DNA of 64,000 nucleotides from Bradyrhizobium daqingense (GTDB lineage: Bacteria; Pseudomonadota; Alphaproteobacteria; Rhizobiales; Xanthobacteraceae), in assembly GCF_021044685.1 (NCBI RefSeq), contig NZ_CP088014.1, positions 6,620,001 to 6,684,000 of the forward strand. Reading direction: 5' to 3'. The notes beneath the pieces were generated by a model, which saw nothing but the letters and a program-made list of their open reading frames with translations, had not been told where the DNA came from and did not search any database. Position 1 is the first letter of the stretch, and each line of letters opens with the position of its first letter. Positions 8,452-18,780 of the stretch are shown piece after piece. The translations under genes were made by a program, and so were the position numbers.

Positions 8452-8688
8452 ATGCCCATCGTCACCATTCAAGTGACCCGCGAAGGAACGACGCCGGGAG
8501 CGCCGTCGATCACAGCGGAGGAAAAGGCCGCGCTGATCAAGGGATCGAGCGAGCTCCTGCGCGACGTGCTCGGCAAACCGCTCGAATCAACCTTCGTCGT
8601 GATCGAGGAGATCGATACCGACAATTGGGGCTGGGGCGGCCTCCCCGTGCAGGAATTCCGGCACCGGCGCGCCGCCCGGACAGGATGA
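8452..8688 (+). CDS. 4-oxalocrotonate tautomerase family protein
   Basis: A 78-residue protein beginning MPIVTIQVTREG. After removal of Met, Pro1 would be the catalytic base as in 4-OT tautomerases. The C-terminal half (STFVVIEEIDTDNWGWGG) matches the family pattern. The start is preceded by GAGAGGAGACC, 13 bases after the SDR stop, so the two are co-transcribed. It may act on an enol/keto intermediate or on small aldehydes; the substrate is unknown. It is slightly longer than the 62-residue classical 4-OT. Confidence 0.83.
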   Translation: MPIVTIQVTREGTTPGAPSITAEEKAALIKGSSELLRDVLGKPLESTFVVIEEIDTDNWGWGGLPVQEFRHRRAARTG

Positions 8689-8720
8689 TCCGCACGCCAT
8701 CGTGCGTGCCGGAGGAAGAC

Positions 8721-9944
8721 ATGACCAAGACAAAGACGAAGATGGAGGCCCATCTCCATCCGCGGCCGGGATCAGAATCACAACAAACTTGGCGATATGC
8801 GATAGCAGGACTGTCCGCATCGCTGGTCGGGCTCGGCCTGGCCCGTTTCTCCTACACACCGCTGATCCCGGCACTAATCGCGGCGAAGTGGTTCAGCGCG
8901 TCCGATGTCGTCTATCTCGGCGCAGCCAATCTTGCCGGCTATCTCGCCGGCGCGCTCGCGGCACGAGCCCTCGCCACGCGCATCGGCGCGATCCGCGCAC
9001 TGCGGGCGATGATGCTGCTCGCCACCCTCTCGTTCTTCGCCAGCGCAACCCCTCTGGCATTTGCCTGGTTCTTTACCTGGCGCTTCCTGTCCGGCTTTTC
9101 CGGTGGCGTCATCATGGTGCTCGCCGCATCCGTCATTTTGCCGCATATCTCGGCCGCGAGGCGCGGCATCGTCGGCGGCGTGATCTTTGCCGGCGTGGGC
9201 CTCGGGGTCGCCGCATCTGGCACGCTGGTGCCGCTGCTGCTACAGCAGGGCTTGCAGCAGACCTGGTATGGACTCGGGGCGCTTTCGGCCGGGCTCACGT
9301 TCGTAAGCTGGTGGAACTGGCCTGCGGAAACCGAGGCTGAAGCCGCGCCCGCGCATCAGGCAAAGCCTCATCACACCTCATCCGCCGCCCGCGCGCTCTT
9401 GGTTCAGTACGGCCTCAACGCGGTGGCCCTCGTGCCACACATGGTCTTCATCGTCGATTTCGTGGCGCGTGGCCTTGGTCAGGGCATTGCCGCGGGATCG
9501 CGCTATTGGGTGCTATACGGCATCGGCGCGATCGTCGGCCCGCTCGTCACCGGGCACCTCGGCGACCGTTCGGGCTTCGGGCCCGCCTTGCGCGCGGCGT
9601 TCCTGATCGAGGCGGCTGCCGTGTTGCTCCCGACCGTGAGCTCCGCGCCGCTATCGCTGATCGTGTCGAGCGTCGTGGTTGGCGGCTTCACGCCGGGGAT
9701 CGTGCCGCTGGTGCTCGGGCGTATCCATGAGCTGGTCCCACATTCCGCCGAGCAGCAGCGCACGACGTGGAGCCACGCCACGACCAGCTTTGCGCTGCTT
9801 CAGGCGGCCGCAGCCTATGGCTTCTCCTGGATCTATGCGCAGACCGGCGGCGACTATCTCGTTCTGTTCGGCCTAGCCGGAGGCGCCATGGTGCTCGCGC
9901 TCGCGATCGACCTTGCGCTCGCGCTCGCGGCGCGCAGGTCTTAG
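8721..9944 (+). CDS. MFS transporter, YbfB/YjiJ type
   Basis: A 407-residue protein with about 12 hydrophobic segments and a short charged N-terminus. The early LGLARFSYTPLIP is characteristic of the YbfB/YjiJ (MFS_4) family of uncharacterised inner-membrane transporters. The cytoplasmic-loop-like TGHLGDRSGFGPALR is in the second half. GGAGG sits five bases before ATG 8721. It is third in the LysR-controlled operon, suggesting uptake or efflux of the operon's substrate or inducer; direction and ligand are unknown. Confidence 0.85.
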   Translation: MTKTKTKMEAHLHPRPGSESQQTWRYAIAGLSASLVGLGLARFSYTPLIPALIAAKWFSASDVVYLGAANLAGYLAGALAARALATRIGAIRALRAMMLLATLSFFASATPLAFAWFFTWRFLSGFSGGVIMVLAASVILPHISAARRGIVGGVIFAGVGLGVAASGTLVPLLLQQGLQQTWYGLGALSAGLTFVSWWNWPAETEAEAAPAHQAKPHHTSSAARALLVQYGLNAVALVPHMVFIVDFVARGLGQGIAAGSRYWVLYGIGAIVGPLVTGHLGDRSGFGPALRAAFLIEAAAVLLPTVSSAPLSLIVSSVVVGGFTPGIVPLVLGRIHELVPHSAEQQRTTWSHATTSFALLQAAAAYGFSWIYAQTGGDYLVLFGLAGGAMVLALAIDLALALAARRS

Positions 9945-9962
9945 AGGCAGGCAACGGCGCGA

Positions 9963-11423
9963 TCAGGAATATCGCATCACGCCGTCGTCGATCCGACCGA
10001 ACCGCAACGAAACGATGTCGAAGGCGTAGTTCTGATACAGACGCCACGGCCGTTTCGAGCCCTGCTTCGGCATTTTTGCGATCGAGCGCTGCACATAGCC
10101 CGAGGTGAAATCCAGCGACGGCTGCGCGGTGATATCAGGGTCGACGTTGTGCGGCATGCATTGACGGAAATTGTGCCGGTCCATGTAATTGATGAGCCGG
10201 CAGACATATTCGCAGGTGAGATCACATTTCAGCGTCCAGGACGCATTGGTGTAGCCGAAGGCGGAGGCCATGTTCGGCACGTCGGCATACATCATGCCCT
10301 TGTAGGTCAGCGTGCTCGCGAAATCGACGGCGCGGCCGTCGACGCTCACCTCGATACCGCCGACGACCTGGAGCACCAGCCCGGTGGCCGTGACGATGAT
10401 GTCGGCCGCAAGCTCGCTGCCGTCCTTCAGGCGGATACCGTCGCGCGTGAACGTATCGATCTCGTTGGTGACGACAGCGGCGCGCTGCTCGCGAATCGCC
10501 TTGAACAAGTCGCCATCGGGCACGAGGCACAGCCGCTGGTCCCACGGATTGTAGCGCGGCGTGAAATGGGTCGCGACGTCGTAGTCGGGCCCGAGTGCCA
10601 TCTGCACGCCCTTGAGGATCAAATCCTTGACCTTCGCTGGCCGGCGCCGGCTGAGCTGGAAGAAGAACATCCCCCACATCACGTTGCGCCAGCGGATCAG
10701 GTGATAAGCGAGTCGCGCCGGCAAATTGCGGCGCAGCTTGTTGGCGAGGGGATCCTGAGCGGGGCGCGACACCACATAGGTCGGCGAGCGCTGGAGCATG
10801 GTGACCTGCGCCGCTTTCTTGGCGAGCTCCGGCACCAGCGTCACCGCAGTCGCGCCCGAGCCGATCACGACGACGCGTTTGCCTGCATAGTCGACGTCCT
10901 CGGTCCATTTCTGCGGATGCACGATGCGGCCGGCGTAGTCTGCCGTGCCCTTGAACTCCGGGGTGTAGCCGGCCTCGTATTTGTAATAGCCCGAGCACAT
11001 GAACAGAAAATTGCAGGTGAAGCGCACCGGTTCAGTTGCGCCCTCGCCCGACATGCGCTCGGCCTCGACAGTCCAGCGCGCCTCGCTCGTGGACCACGCC
11101 GCGCGTTTGACGCGATGGCGAAAACGGATGTGCCTGTCGATGCCGTTCTCGCTCGCGGTCTCGCGCACATAATTCAGGATCTGCGGCCCATCGGCGATCG
11201 CCTTCGGATCCGTCCACGGCTTGAAGGAATAGCCGAGCGTGAACATGTCGCTGTCGGAGCGGATCCCGGGATAGCGAAACAGGTCCCAGGTCCCGCCGGT
11301 GCAGTCGCGGCCCTCGAGAATGAGGTAGCGTTTGGTCGGGCACTTCGTCTGCAAATGATAGCCCGCGCCGATGCCGGATAGCCCGGCGCCGACGATGAGG
11401 ACGTCGTAATGTTCTTGTTGCAT
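9963..11423 (-). CDS. Flavin-containing monooxygenase, Baeyer-Villiger-like
   Basis: A 486-residue FAD/NADPH oxidoreductase. The first Rossmann motif GAGLSGIG is close to the N-terminus and the second is VVVIGSGATA. Between them YAGRIVHPQKW fits the Baeyer-Villiger fingerprint FxGxxxHxxxW with Tyr in place of the first Phe. Such enzymes oxidise ketones or aldehydes, and many in this subgroup act on cyclic or long-chain ketones. The start chosen (ATG 11423) has GGAGG five bases upstream; a GTG at 11438 would add five residues. It is convergent with the MFS gene 18 bases away. Confidence 0.85.
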   Translation of the reverse strand: MQQEHYDVLIVGAGLSGIGAGYHLQTKCPTKRYLILEGRDCTGGTWDLFRYPGIRSDSDMFTLGYSFKPWTDPKAIADGPQILNYVRETASENGIDRHIRFRHRVKRAAWSTSEARWTVEAERMSGEGATEPVRFTCNFLFMCSGYYKYEAGYTPEFKGTADYAGRIVHPQKWTEDVDYAGKRVVVIGSGATAVTLVPELAKKAAQVTMLQRSPTYVVSRPAQDPLANKLRRNLPARLAYHLIRWRNVMWGMFFFQLSRRRPAKVKDLILKGVQMALGPDYDVATHFTPRYNPWDQRLCLVPDGDLFKAIREQRAAVVTNEIDTFTRDGIRLKDGSELAADIIVTATGLVLQVVGGIEVSVDGRAVDFASTLTYKGMMYADVPNMASAFGYTNASWTLKCDLTCEYVCRLINYMDRHNFRQCMPHNVDPDITAQPSLDFTSGYVQRSIAKMPKQGSKRPWRLYQNYAFDIVSLRFGRIDDGVMRYS

Positions 11424-11529
11424 GGTTTCCTCCGCCACCGAGGATTGTCCGCCCGTCGCTGCCGGTCGTCAATTGGCAATCAGCCCTGCAGCAACCGCAG
11501 AGCGAGTTGAATGCCATGCACCCAAACAA

Positions 11530-11557
11530 CAAAGCCCCGGATCGCTCCGGGGCTTTG
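11530..11557 (-). terminator. hairpin terminator downstream of ahcY
   Basis: A perfect 12-base inverted repeat, CAAAGCCCCGGA (11530-11541) and TCCGGGGCTTTG (11546-11557), with a TCGC loop. Read on the minus strand it is followed by TTGTTTGGG, a moderate T-rich tract. It sits 27 bases after the ahcY stop. Confidence 0.8.
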
Positions 11558-11583
11558 CATCGAGGCTAGATCCAACGAATTGA

Positions 11584-13005
11584 TCAATAGCGATAGTGAT
11601 CGCTCTTGTATGGGCCTTCCTGCTTCACGCCGATGTAGTCGGCCTGATCCTTGCGCAGCTCGGTGAGCTTGACGCCGATCTTGGCGAGGTGCAGGCGGGC
11701 GACCTTCTCGTCGAGGGTCTTGGGCAGCACGTAGACTTCTTTCTTGTACTTGCCGTCCTTGTTGTTGGCGAAGAGCTCGATCTGCGCCAGCGTCTGGTTG
11801 GTGAAGGACGCCGACATCACGAAGGACGGATGGCCCATCGCGTTGCCGAGGTTCACGAGCCGGCCTTCCGACAGCATGATGATGCGGTGCTTGTCGGGGA
11901 ATTCGATCTCGTCGACCTGCGGCTTGATGTTGGTCCACTTCAGATTACGCAGAGCCGCGATCTGGATCTCGTTGTCGAAGTGGCCGATGTTGCAGACGAT
12001 GGCGCGATCCTTCATCGCGCGCATGTGCTCGATGGTGATGATGTCCTTGTTGCCGGTCGCGGTGACGAAGATGTCGGCGCGGGGCGCGGCGTCTTCCATA
12101 GTCACGACCTCGTAGCCTTCCATCGCGGCCTGCAGCGCGCAGATCGGATCGACTTCGGAGACCATGACGCGGCAGCCGGCCTGGCGCAGCGAAGCGGCCG
12201 AGCCCTTGCCGACGTCGCCGAAGCCGGCGACCATCGCGACCTTGCCCGACAGCATCACGTCGGTGCCGCGGCGGATGCCGTCGACCAGCGATTCACGGCA
12301 GCCGTAGAGGTTGTCGAACTTCGACTTGGTGACGCTGTCGTTGACGTTGATCGCCGGCCACAGCAGCGTGCCGGCCTTCTGCATGTCGTAGAGACGATGC
12401 ACGCCCGTGGTGGTTTCCTCGGAAACGCCCTTGATGCTCTTGGCGATCCCGGCGAAGTAGCCCTTCGGCTTTTCCTTGAGCTGCTTCTTCAGAAGCGCGA
12501 AGAAGACTTCCTCTTCCTCGGAGCCGGGCTTGTCGAGGAAGGCGGTGTCCCCGTTCTCGGCGCGCAGGCCGAGATGGACGTACATGGTGGCGTCGCCGCC
12601 GTCATCGAGGATCATGTTCGGGTGGCCGCCGCCGTGCCAGTCGAACAGTTTTGCGGTGTAGTCCCAATACTCGGTCAGCGTTTCGCCCTTGACGGCGAAG
12701 ACGGGAATGCCGGCGGCGGCGATCGCGGCGGCGGCGTGATCCTGCGTCGAATAGATGTTGCAGGAGACCCAGCGGATGTCGGCGCCGAGCGCGGCCAGCG
12801 TCTCGATCAATACGCCAGTCTGGATCGTCATGTGCAGCGAGCCGGCAATGCGCGCGCCCTTCAGCGGCTGCTTCGGGCCGTACTCCTCGCGGGTGGCCAT
12901 CAGGCCGGGCATCTCCGTCTCGGCCAGCGAGAGTTCCTTGCGGCCGAAATCGGCCAGCGAAATGTCCTTGACGATGTAATCGGTGAAGCCGGGCTTCGCG
13001 TTCAT
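11584..13005 (-). CDS. ahcY: S-adenosylhomocysteine hydrolase
   Basis: Converts S-adenosylhomocysteine to adenosine and homocysteine, recycling the product of SAM-dependent methylation. The 473 residues match the long bacterial/plant form. Visible family features are VSCNIYSTQDHAAAA near residue 80, the NAD-binding GFGDVGKGSA, and the C-terminal DHYRY ending typical of AHCY. It lies 123 bases downstream of metK on the same strand, so the two linked steps of the methyl cycle are neighbours. A palindromic repeat fills the gap between them. Confidence 0.97.
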   Translation of the reverse strand: MNAKPGFTDYIVKDISLADFGRKELSLAETEMPGLMATREEYGPKQPLKGARIAGSLHMTIQTGVLIETLAALGADIRWVSCNIYSTQDHAAAAIAAAGIPVFAVKGETLTEYWDYTAKLFDWHGGGHPNMILDDGGDATMYVHLGLRAENGDTAFLDKPGSEEEEVFFALLKKQLKEKPKGYFAGIAKSIKGVSEETTTGVHRLYDMQKAGTLLWPAINVNDSVTKSKFDNLYGCRESLVDGIRRGTDVMLSGKVAMVAGFGDVGKGSAASLRQAGCRVMVSEVDPICALQAAMEGYEVVTMEDAAPRADIFVTATGNKDIITIEHMRAMKDRAIVCNIGHFDNEIQIAALRNLKWTNIKPQVDEIEFPDKHRIIMLSEGRLVNLGNAMGHPSFVMSASFTNQTLAQIELFANNKDGKYKKEVYVLPKTLDEKVARLHLAKIGVKLTELRKDQADYIGVKQEGPYKSDHYRY

Positions 13006-13028
13006 GGGAGGTTCCTGTTTGTTTGACT

Positions 13029-13120
13029 CGTCATTCCAGGGCGCTCGTGAAACGAGCGAACCCGGAATCCGGAGGTTCGGTATTCCGGGTTCGCCGCTGT
13101 CGCGGCGCCCCGGAATGACG
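13029..13120. repeat. palindromic intergenic repeat (CGTCATTCC family)
   Basis: The spacer between metK and ahcY is an extended imperfect palindrome bounded by CGTCATTCC and GGAATGACG, with inner complementary arms GAACCCGGAAT and ATTCCGGGTTC. A clearly related element is at 36648-36729. Such elements are common between genes in Bradyrhizobium. It could form a stable RNA structure between the two cistrons. Confidence 0.75.
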
Positions 13121-13128
13121 CAAGAGAA

Positions 13129-14325
<1,197 letters not shown>

Positions 14326-14385
14326 CAGTAACCCCTTGTTCCGCCGCTAGCCGGCGGGCGTTTGCGATGTTTACTTTTGATGATG

Positions 14386-15741
14386 TCAATCACGCCGGCG
14401 CGAGATGACGTAGGATTCGTCGAGAAACCAGAGCCCATTGTATTTTCGCAGCACGTCCCTGGCGGCATCCAGAGTGCGGCCGTTTTGAGTCATTTCCGCC
14501 AATCGGTCGTCCTCAATCTGGGCGACATACACCGCCGCATTCCACGCTGCAAAGGCCGTCGAGGTTCCGATGGTGCCGGTGACCTCGTTGGGCAGCGCTT
14601 CCATATCATACCTGAAGATCGAACGGTTATCCGCATAAGCATTAAAATTTAAGTCGCGTCCCACCGATCCCAGTTCATACTTAACTGCACGCAGTAGCTC
14701 ATGGCGGCTGACCGAGAAAGGATTTTCTCCCGGCCAGATCGCCTGGATCATTTCCATGCCCGGATCCTGACCATGGGAGTGGATTCCGATCAGCCTGCCG
14801 CCGGGCCGAAGCGCCCGCGCCAGCGGTGCAATGATCCGCTTGGCGCGGAAATTGACCGAGGAAAGGGCCCGGTAGGGCTGGGATGCGATGACGAGGTCGA
14901 AATTGGCCTCGGTCTGCCCCGGCCGCGGAATGGTCGAATCGAGCAGGAACCTGTGGTCCTCGCGATAGAGCACGAGCACGACGGGGCGCTCGTAGAGCGG
15001 CATGGCCGTGCGTGGGCTGATCGCGGCCCGCCAGTTCTGCTCCAGAAATGGCCTCAGCTCCGCGATCTGTTGCTCGAATTCGCCCGATGAGGCGCCGCGG
15101 AGCGGCACTTCGTGCCAGACGGTGGCGGCTGCCGCTGCAGGCGATGCCGGGGTGAGCCAGGGCGCCTCCGCGTAGAACATGTTGGTGAAGACGAATACCG
15201 ACGCCGGGTGCTCGAAAATGCGGTCCGGCACCTTCTCCAGCGTCAGGCGCAAATCCTCGAGGCTGAGCTCCTTGCCCGCGACATAGAACGGCATGTGCGG
15301 GTAGCGCTGGTGCGTTGCGCGCAGCACTCGCGCCAGCACCGTGCCGTCGCCGACCCCCGCGTCGAACAGACGCAGCGCCGGCGGGCGCGGATGGATGGAG
15401 GAAAGCTCCAGCGCAACCCGGTCCGCGATCACCCGCTTTTCGCTGCAGGTGTGGACGAACAGCAGGTACTTCTGGCGGTTCTCGAAGAAGCGGAAATTGC
15501 CGCGCGGGTCGCGCTTCTCCGGCGGCACCTGAAGCCCCCGCGGCGGCGGCAGGCCGCCGGTCGTCGAGGCCGCAATATAGGCCTGGATCCGCTCCAGTGT
15601 GTCGACGGTGATGCGCTTTCCCTCGCGCAGACGATGCACCAGCTTCCCATCGTTCACCGCACGGCGGCCGAAGGTCGATTCCGCCATGTCCGCCTTGCGG
15701 CAGAACTCGGTGATCTGGCTCAGGATTTCGTCGTTTTTCAT
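14386..15741 (-). CDS. SAM-dependent methyltransferase-like protein with N-terminal HTH-like segment
   Basis: A 451-residue protein. Residues 1-75 look like a small helical DNA-binding or specificity module (FCRKADMAESTFGRRAV then GKLVHRLREGKRITVDTLE). The rest has a class I methyltransferase fold with motif I LRLFDAGVGDGTVLAR and a later segment ARALRPGGRLIGIHSHG. I chose ATG 15741 because the frame upstream of it (to 15948) reads low-complexity non-homologous residues. Being next to metK and ahcY suggests it either uses the SAM cycle or senses it; no substrate can be named. An egtD-type function is not supported by motif. Confidence 0.72.
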   Translation of the reverse strand: MKNDEILSQITEFCRKADMAESTFGRRAVNDGKLVHRLREGKRITVDTLERIQAYIAASTTGGLPPPRGLQVPPEKRDPRGNFRFFENRQKYLLFVHTCSEKRVIADRVALELSSIHPRPPALRLFDAGVGDGTVLARVLRATHQRYPHMPFYVAGKELSLEDLRLTLEKVPDRIFEHPASVFVFTNMFYAEAPWLTPASPAAAAATVWHEVPLRGASSGEFEQQIAELRPFLEQNWRAAISPRTAMPLYERPVVLVLYREDHRFLLDSTIPRPGQTEANFDLVIASQPYRALSSVNFRAKRIIAPLARALRPGGRLIGIHSHGQDPGMEMIQAIWPGENPFSVSRHELLRAVKYELGSVGRDLNFNAYADNRSIFRYDMEALPNEVTGTIGTSTAFAAWNAAVYVAQIEDDRLAEMTQNGRTLDAARDVLRKYNGLWFLDESYVISRRRD

Positions 15742-15983
15742 GAGTGGGAAGGCGGTGGGCAGAGGGATTGGGGCGTTCTTCCTAGCAAATTCTGCCCACT
15801 CTGGGAATAGCGGACCGACCCGGGTCCCCGCTGCCTTTTGCCGACGCGGCGCGCGGTCCGGAAGAGCTGACGTGGATGTGCCTTGGGGTGGTCTCGGCCA
15901 GGACAAGCAGGCGCTGCGGCCGAATTCATGCTGCCGGGCGAGGTCCATCTATCGGAGAGGTGACGGCGGGTTTGCGGGACGAC

Positions 15984-16133
15984 GCAGCCCCGCATGTCGC
16001 TCCGCTCATGCGGGCTGCGCCACACACGCAGCTGTCATCGCCCGGCCCGGCCGGGCGCCCAGTATTCCAGAGAAGCGAGAAGGTACGGAGGAGCCGCGGC
16101 GTACTGGATTCCCCGCTTTCGCGGGGAATGACA
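15984..16133. repeat. two palindromic repeats in a 430-base gene-free gap
   Basis: The region 15742-16172 has no credible gene. It contains an inverted repeat GCAGCCCCGCATG (15984-15996) / CATGCGGGCTGC (16007-16018) and a longer element bounded by TGTCAT (16033-16038) and ATGACA (16128-16133), with inner arms such as CCCCGC TTTC GCGGGG. These look like dispersed Rhizobiales palindromic elements. The part nearer 15741 should hold the promoter of the methyltransferase gene, which I could not define. Confidence 0.6.
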
Positions 16134-16172
16134 GATGTGTGGTGAGGCCTCGCCTCTACCCACGCGACGAGC

Positions 16173-17291
16173 TCAGTCACCCCACACTTCCTTCGCGATC
16201 TCCACCGCGAGGCTGAGTTTGGCCCATTGCTCTTCCTCGGAGAGGATGTTGCCCTCTTCCGTCGAGGCAAAGCCGCATTGCGGGGAGAGCGCGAGCTGTT
16301 CCAGCGGTACGAACTTGGCGGCTTCCTCCAGACGGCGCTTGATGTCGTCCTTCTTCTCGAGCTCGCCGAACTTCGAGGTGATGACGCCGACCACGACGAC
16401 CTTGTTGCCCTTGGGCAGGAAGCGCAGCGGCTCGAAACCACCGGCACGGTCGCTGTCGTATTCGAGGAAATAGCCGTCGTAATTGGTGCCGGCCAGCATG
16501 GTCTCGGCGACCGGCTCGTAGCCGCCCGAGGAGATCCAGGTCGAACGGAAATTGCCGCGGCAGACATGCGTGGTCACCACCATGTCGGCGGGCTTCTCGG
16601 CCAGCGCGTAGTTGATGATGCGGGCATAGATCTGCTGGAGACCGTCCGGATTGTCGCCGCGCTCGCGCGCCTTCTGCAGTTCGTCCTGCGAGCAGAGATA
16701 GGCCCAGACGGTGTCGTCGAACTGGAGATAGCGGCAGCCGGCGTCGTAGAACGCCTTCACGGCCTTGCGATAGGTCTTGCCGAGATCCTCGTAGAAGGCG
16801 TCGAGATCAGGATAGACGTCCCTGGAGATCGACTTGCGGCCGCCGCGGAAGTGCAGCACCGCGGGCGACGGGATCGTCATCTTGGCGGTGACGTGGGCCT
16901 GGTCGGCACACTTCTTCAGGAAGCGGAAGTGGTCGAGCATCGGGTGGTCGTCGGGGAAGTCGAGCTTGCCGATCACGCGCACCGCGTCGTGGCGGGTCTG
17001 CACGCCCGTGAACTGGATGCCGGTGTCGGGGTGGAACAGCTCGCAGCCGGTGAGCTTGGCCAGGAAATCGAAATGCCACCAGGAGCGGCGGAATTCGCCG
17101 TCGGTCGCGAGCTTGAGCCCGATCGAGGCCTGCTTATGCACGACCTTCTCGATTTCCATGTCCTCGATCTTGCGCAGATCGTCGGCGGAGATCTCGCCCT
17201 TCTCGAGACGGCTGCGGGCCTCCTTGATCTTCACGGGGCGCAGGAGGCTGCCGACCTCGTCGGCGCGGAAGGGGGCTTTGGTTCGCTGCAT
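16173..17291 (-). CDS. MetE C-terminal-like cobalamin-independent methionine synthase family protein
   Basis: A 372-residue TIM-barrel protein equivalent to the catalytic half of MetE, lacking the N-terminal folate half. The start MQRTKAPFRADEVGSLLRP is typical of stand-alone members (YxjG/YxjH type). Zinc-ligand candidates are the His and Cys of TTHVCRGN and the Cys of LSPQCGFAS. It may transfer a methyl group to homocysteine from an unusual donor, or from a corrinoid or methylated thiol. It lies 24 bases after livF in the same direction, so it probably belongs to the livKHMGF transcript. The lack of the N-terminal domain is normal for this subfamily and is not a truncation. Confidence 0.82.
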   Translation of the reverse strand: MQRTKAPFRADEVGSLLRPVKIKEARSRLEKGEISADDLRKIEDMEIEKVVHKQASIGLKLATDGEFRRSWWHFDFLAKLTGCELFHPDTGIQFTGVQTRHDAVRVIGKLDFPDDHPMLDHFRFLKKCADQAHVTAKMTIPSPAVLHFRGGRKSISRDVYPDLDAFYEDLGKTYRKAVKAFYDAGCRYLQFDDTVWAYLCSQDELQKARERGDNPDGLQQIYARIINYALAEKPADMVVTTHVCRGNFRSTWISSGGYEPVAETMLAGTNYDGYFLEYDSDRAGGFEPLRFLPKGNKVVVVGVITSKFGELEKKDDIKRRLEEAAKFVPLEQLALSPQCGFASTEEGNILSEEEQWAKLSLAVEIAKEVWGD

Positions 17292-17315
17292 GTCTTACTC
17301 CCTGGACATTCTAGT

Positions 17316-18032
17316 CTAGTGGGCCACCGCCCCGGCAACGCCGAGATGGCGTTCCAGGACTGACGGGTCGGCCTTCAGCGCGGCGCTCGGGGCGTCGTGG
17401 ACGATCGTTCCGCGCTCCAATATCACAACGCGATCGGCGAGCCCCAGAATCTTTTGGGCATTCTGCTCGACGATGATCGAGCAGATCCCGCCTCCCCGCG
17501 TGATGCTGCCGATCGCCTTCAAGAGCTCTTCGACGATGATGGGCGCAAGGCCCTCCATCGGTTCATCCAGCAGCAGCACTTTCGGATTGAGCGTCAGCGC
17601 GCGGCCGATCGCCAGCATCTGCTGTTCGCCGCCGGAAAGCTGGTTGCCGAAATTGCTCCGCCGCTCCTTCAGCCGCGGGAACATCTCGTAGACTTTCTCG
17701 ACCGTCCAGGGACCGGGTTGCGCCACGGCAGTCATGTTCTCTTCCACCGTGAGGGAGCGGAAGATGTTGCGCTCCTGCGGCACCCAACCGATGCCGGCGC
17801 GCGCCCGCTGATCTGGCCGTAGCGCGGTGATATCGGTACCGGCGAGTGCGACCGAGCCGGAGAAGCGGCGGGTGACACCGACAATGGAATTGATCAGCGT
17901 GGTCTTGCCCGTGCCATTGCGGCCGAGCAACGCCAGCACCTGCCCCTCGGTGAGGCGCAAGGACATGTTGGGCAGAACCACCGCCTCGCCATAGCCGGCA
18001 CGAAGTGAATCGATTGCGAGCAGGTCAGACAT
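17316..18032 (-). CDS. livF: Branched-chain amino-acid type ABC transporter ATPase LivF
   Basis: A 238-residue nucleotide-binding subunit. Walker A GRNGTGKT, signature LSGGEQQ and Walker B VLLLDEP are in order, and the LivF hallmark GIGWVPQERNIF follows the Q-loop region. It pairs with LivG on the inner face of the LivHM channel. It overlaps livG by eight bases. The ligand may be a branched-chain amino acid or another small acid or amide. Confidence 0.92.
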   Translation of the reverse strand: MSDLLAIDSLRAGYGEAVVLPNMSLRLTEGQVLALLGRNGTGKTTLINSIVGVTRRFSGSVALAGTDITALRPDQRARAGIGWVPQERNIFRSLTVEENMTAVAQPGPWTVEKVYEMFPRLKERRSNFGNQLSGGEQQMLAIGRALTLNPKVLLLDEPMEGLAPIIVEELLKAIGSITRGGGICSIIVEQNAQKILGLADRVVILERGTIVHDAPSAALKADPSVLERHLGVAGAVAH

Positions 18033-18780
18033 TGACCGCCTCCTCGCCGAGATAGACGGCCTTCACCTGCGGATCGCGCGCGACCTCTTCGGGCCGGCCC
18101 TCGGTGAGCAGCGCGCCCGAGACCAGCACCGAGATGCGGTCGGCAAAGGAGAAGACGAGGTCCATGTCGTGCTCGATCAAGAGCACGGTGACGTCGCGCG
18201 GCAGGCTGCCTACGACGGCGAGAATGTCATGGCGCTCGCTCTCGGGCACGCCGGCCGCAGGCTCGTCCAGCAGCAGCACGCGCGGCTTGGCCGCGATCGC
18301 GACCGCGATCTCGAGCAGGCGCTGCTTGCCGTAAGGCAGCGTCACGGTCTGTTCGTTCATGACGTCGAGCAGGTGGAAGCGGGCGAGCAAATCGGCGATC
18401 TCGCCGTTGACGTCGCCGCGCGTGCCCATCCGCCGCCACCAGTCGCCGCCATGGCCGAGGCGCTCGGACACGGCCAAGCCGATGGTCTCGAGCGGGGTCA
18501 GGTCGGGATAGAGCTGGTTGATCTGGAAGGTGCGCGACAGGCCACGCAGCACGCGCTTGTGCACGGGCAGATCGGTGATGTCATGGCCTTCGAGCAGGAT
18601 GCGGCCCGAATTCGGCTTGAGCACGCCGGTGAGCTGGTTGATGACCGTGGTCTTGCCCGCGCCGTTCGGGCCGATCAGCGCGTGGCGGGCGCCCTGCTCG
18701 ACCTTCAGGGACAGGTCGCGCGTGACGCGCAGCCCGCCGAACTGCTTTTCGAGATTTTGGGTTTCGAGCGCGATGGTCAT
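18025..18780 (-). CDS. livG: Branched-chain amino-acid type ABC transporter ATPase LivG
   Basis: A 251-residue ATPase with Walker A GPNGAGKT, the LivG-typical GLSRTFQINQLYPDLTPLE region and Walker B VLLLDEPAAG. The signature region is degenerate: TLPYGKQRLLEIAVA replaces LSGGQ, as is common in LivG proteins. It overlaps livM by four bases (ATGA), consistent with coupled translation. Confidence 0.91.
   Translation of the reverse strand: MTIALETQNLEKQFGGLRVTRDLSLKVEQGARHALIGPNGAGKTTVINQLTGVLKPNSGRILLEGHDITDLPVHKRVLRGLSRTFQINQLYPDLTPLETIGLAVSERLGHGGDWWRRMGTRGDVNGEIADLLARFHLLDVMNEQTVTLPYGKQRLLEIAVAIAAKPRVLLLDEPAAGVPESERHDILAVVGSLPRDVTVLLIEHDMDLVFSFADRISVLVSGALLTEGRPEEVARDPQVKAVYLGEEAVNV

Noticed and set aside
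10149..13026. Large + strand open frames over the monooxygenase, ahcY and metK
   Set aside because: They mirror well-defined minus-strand genes with conserved motifs and have no family features of their own.
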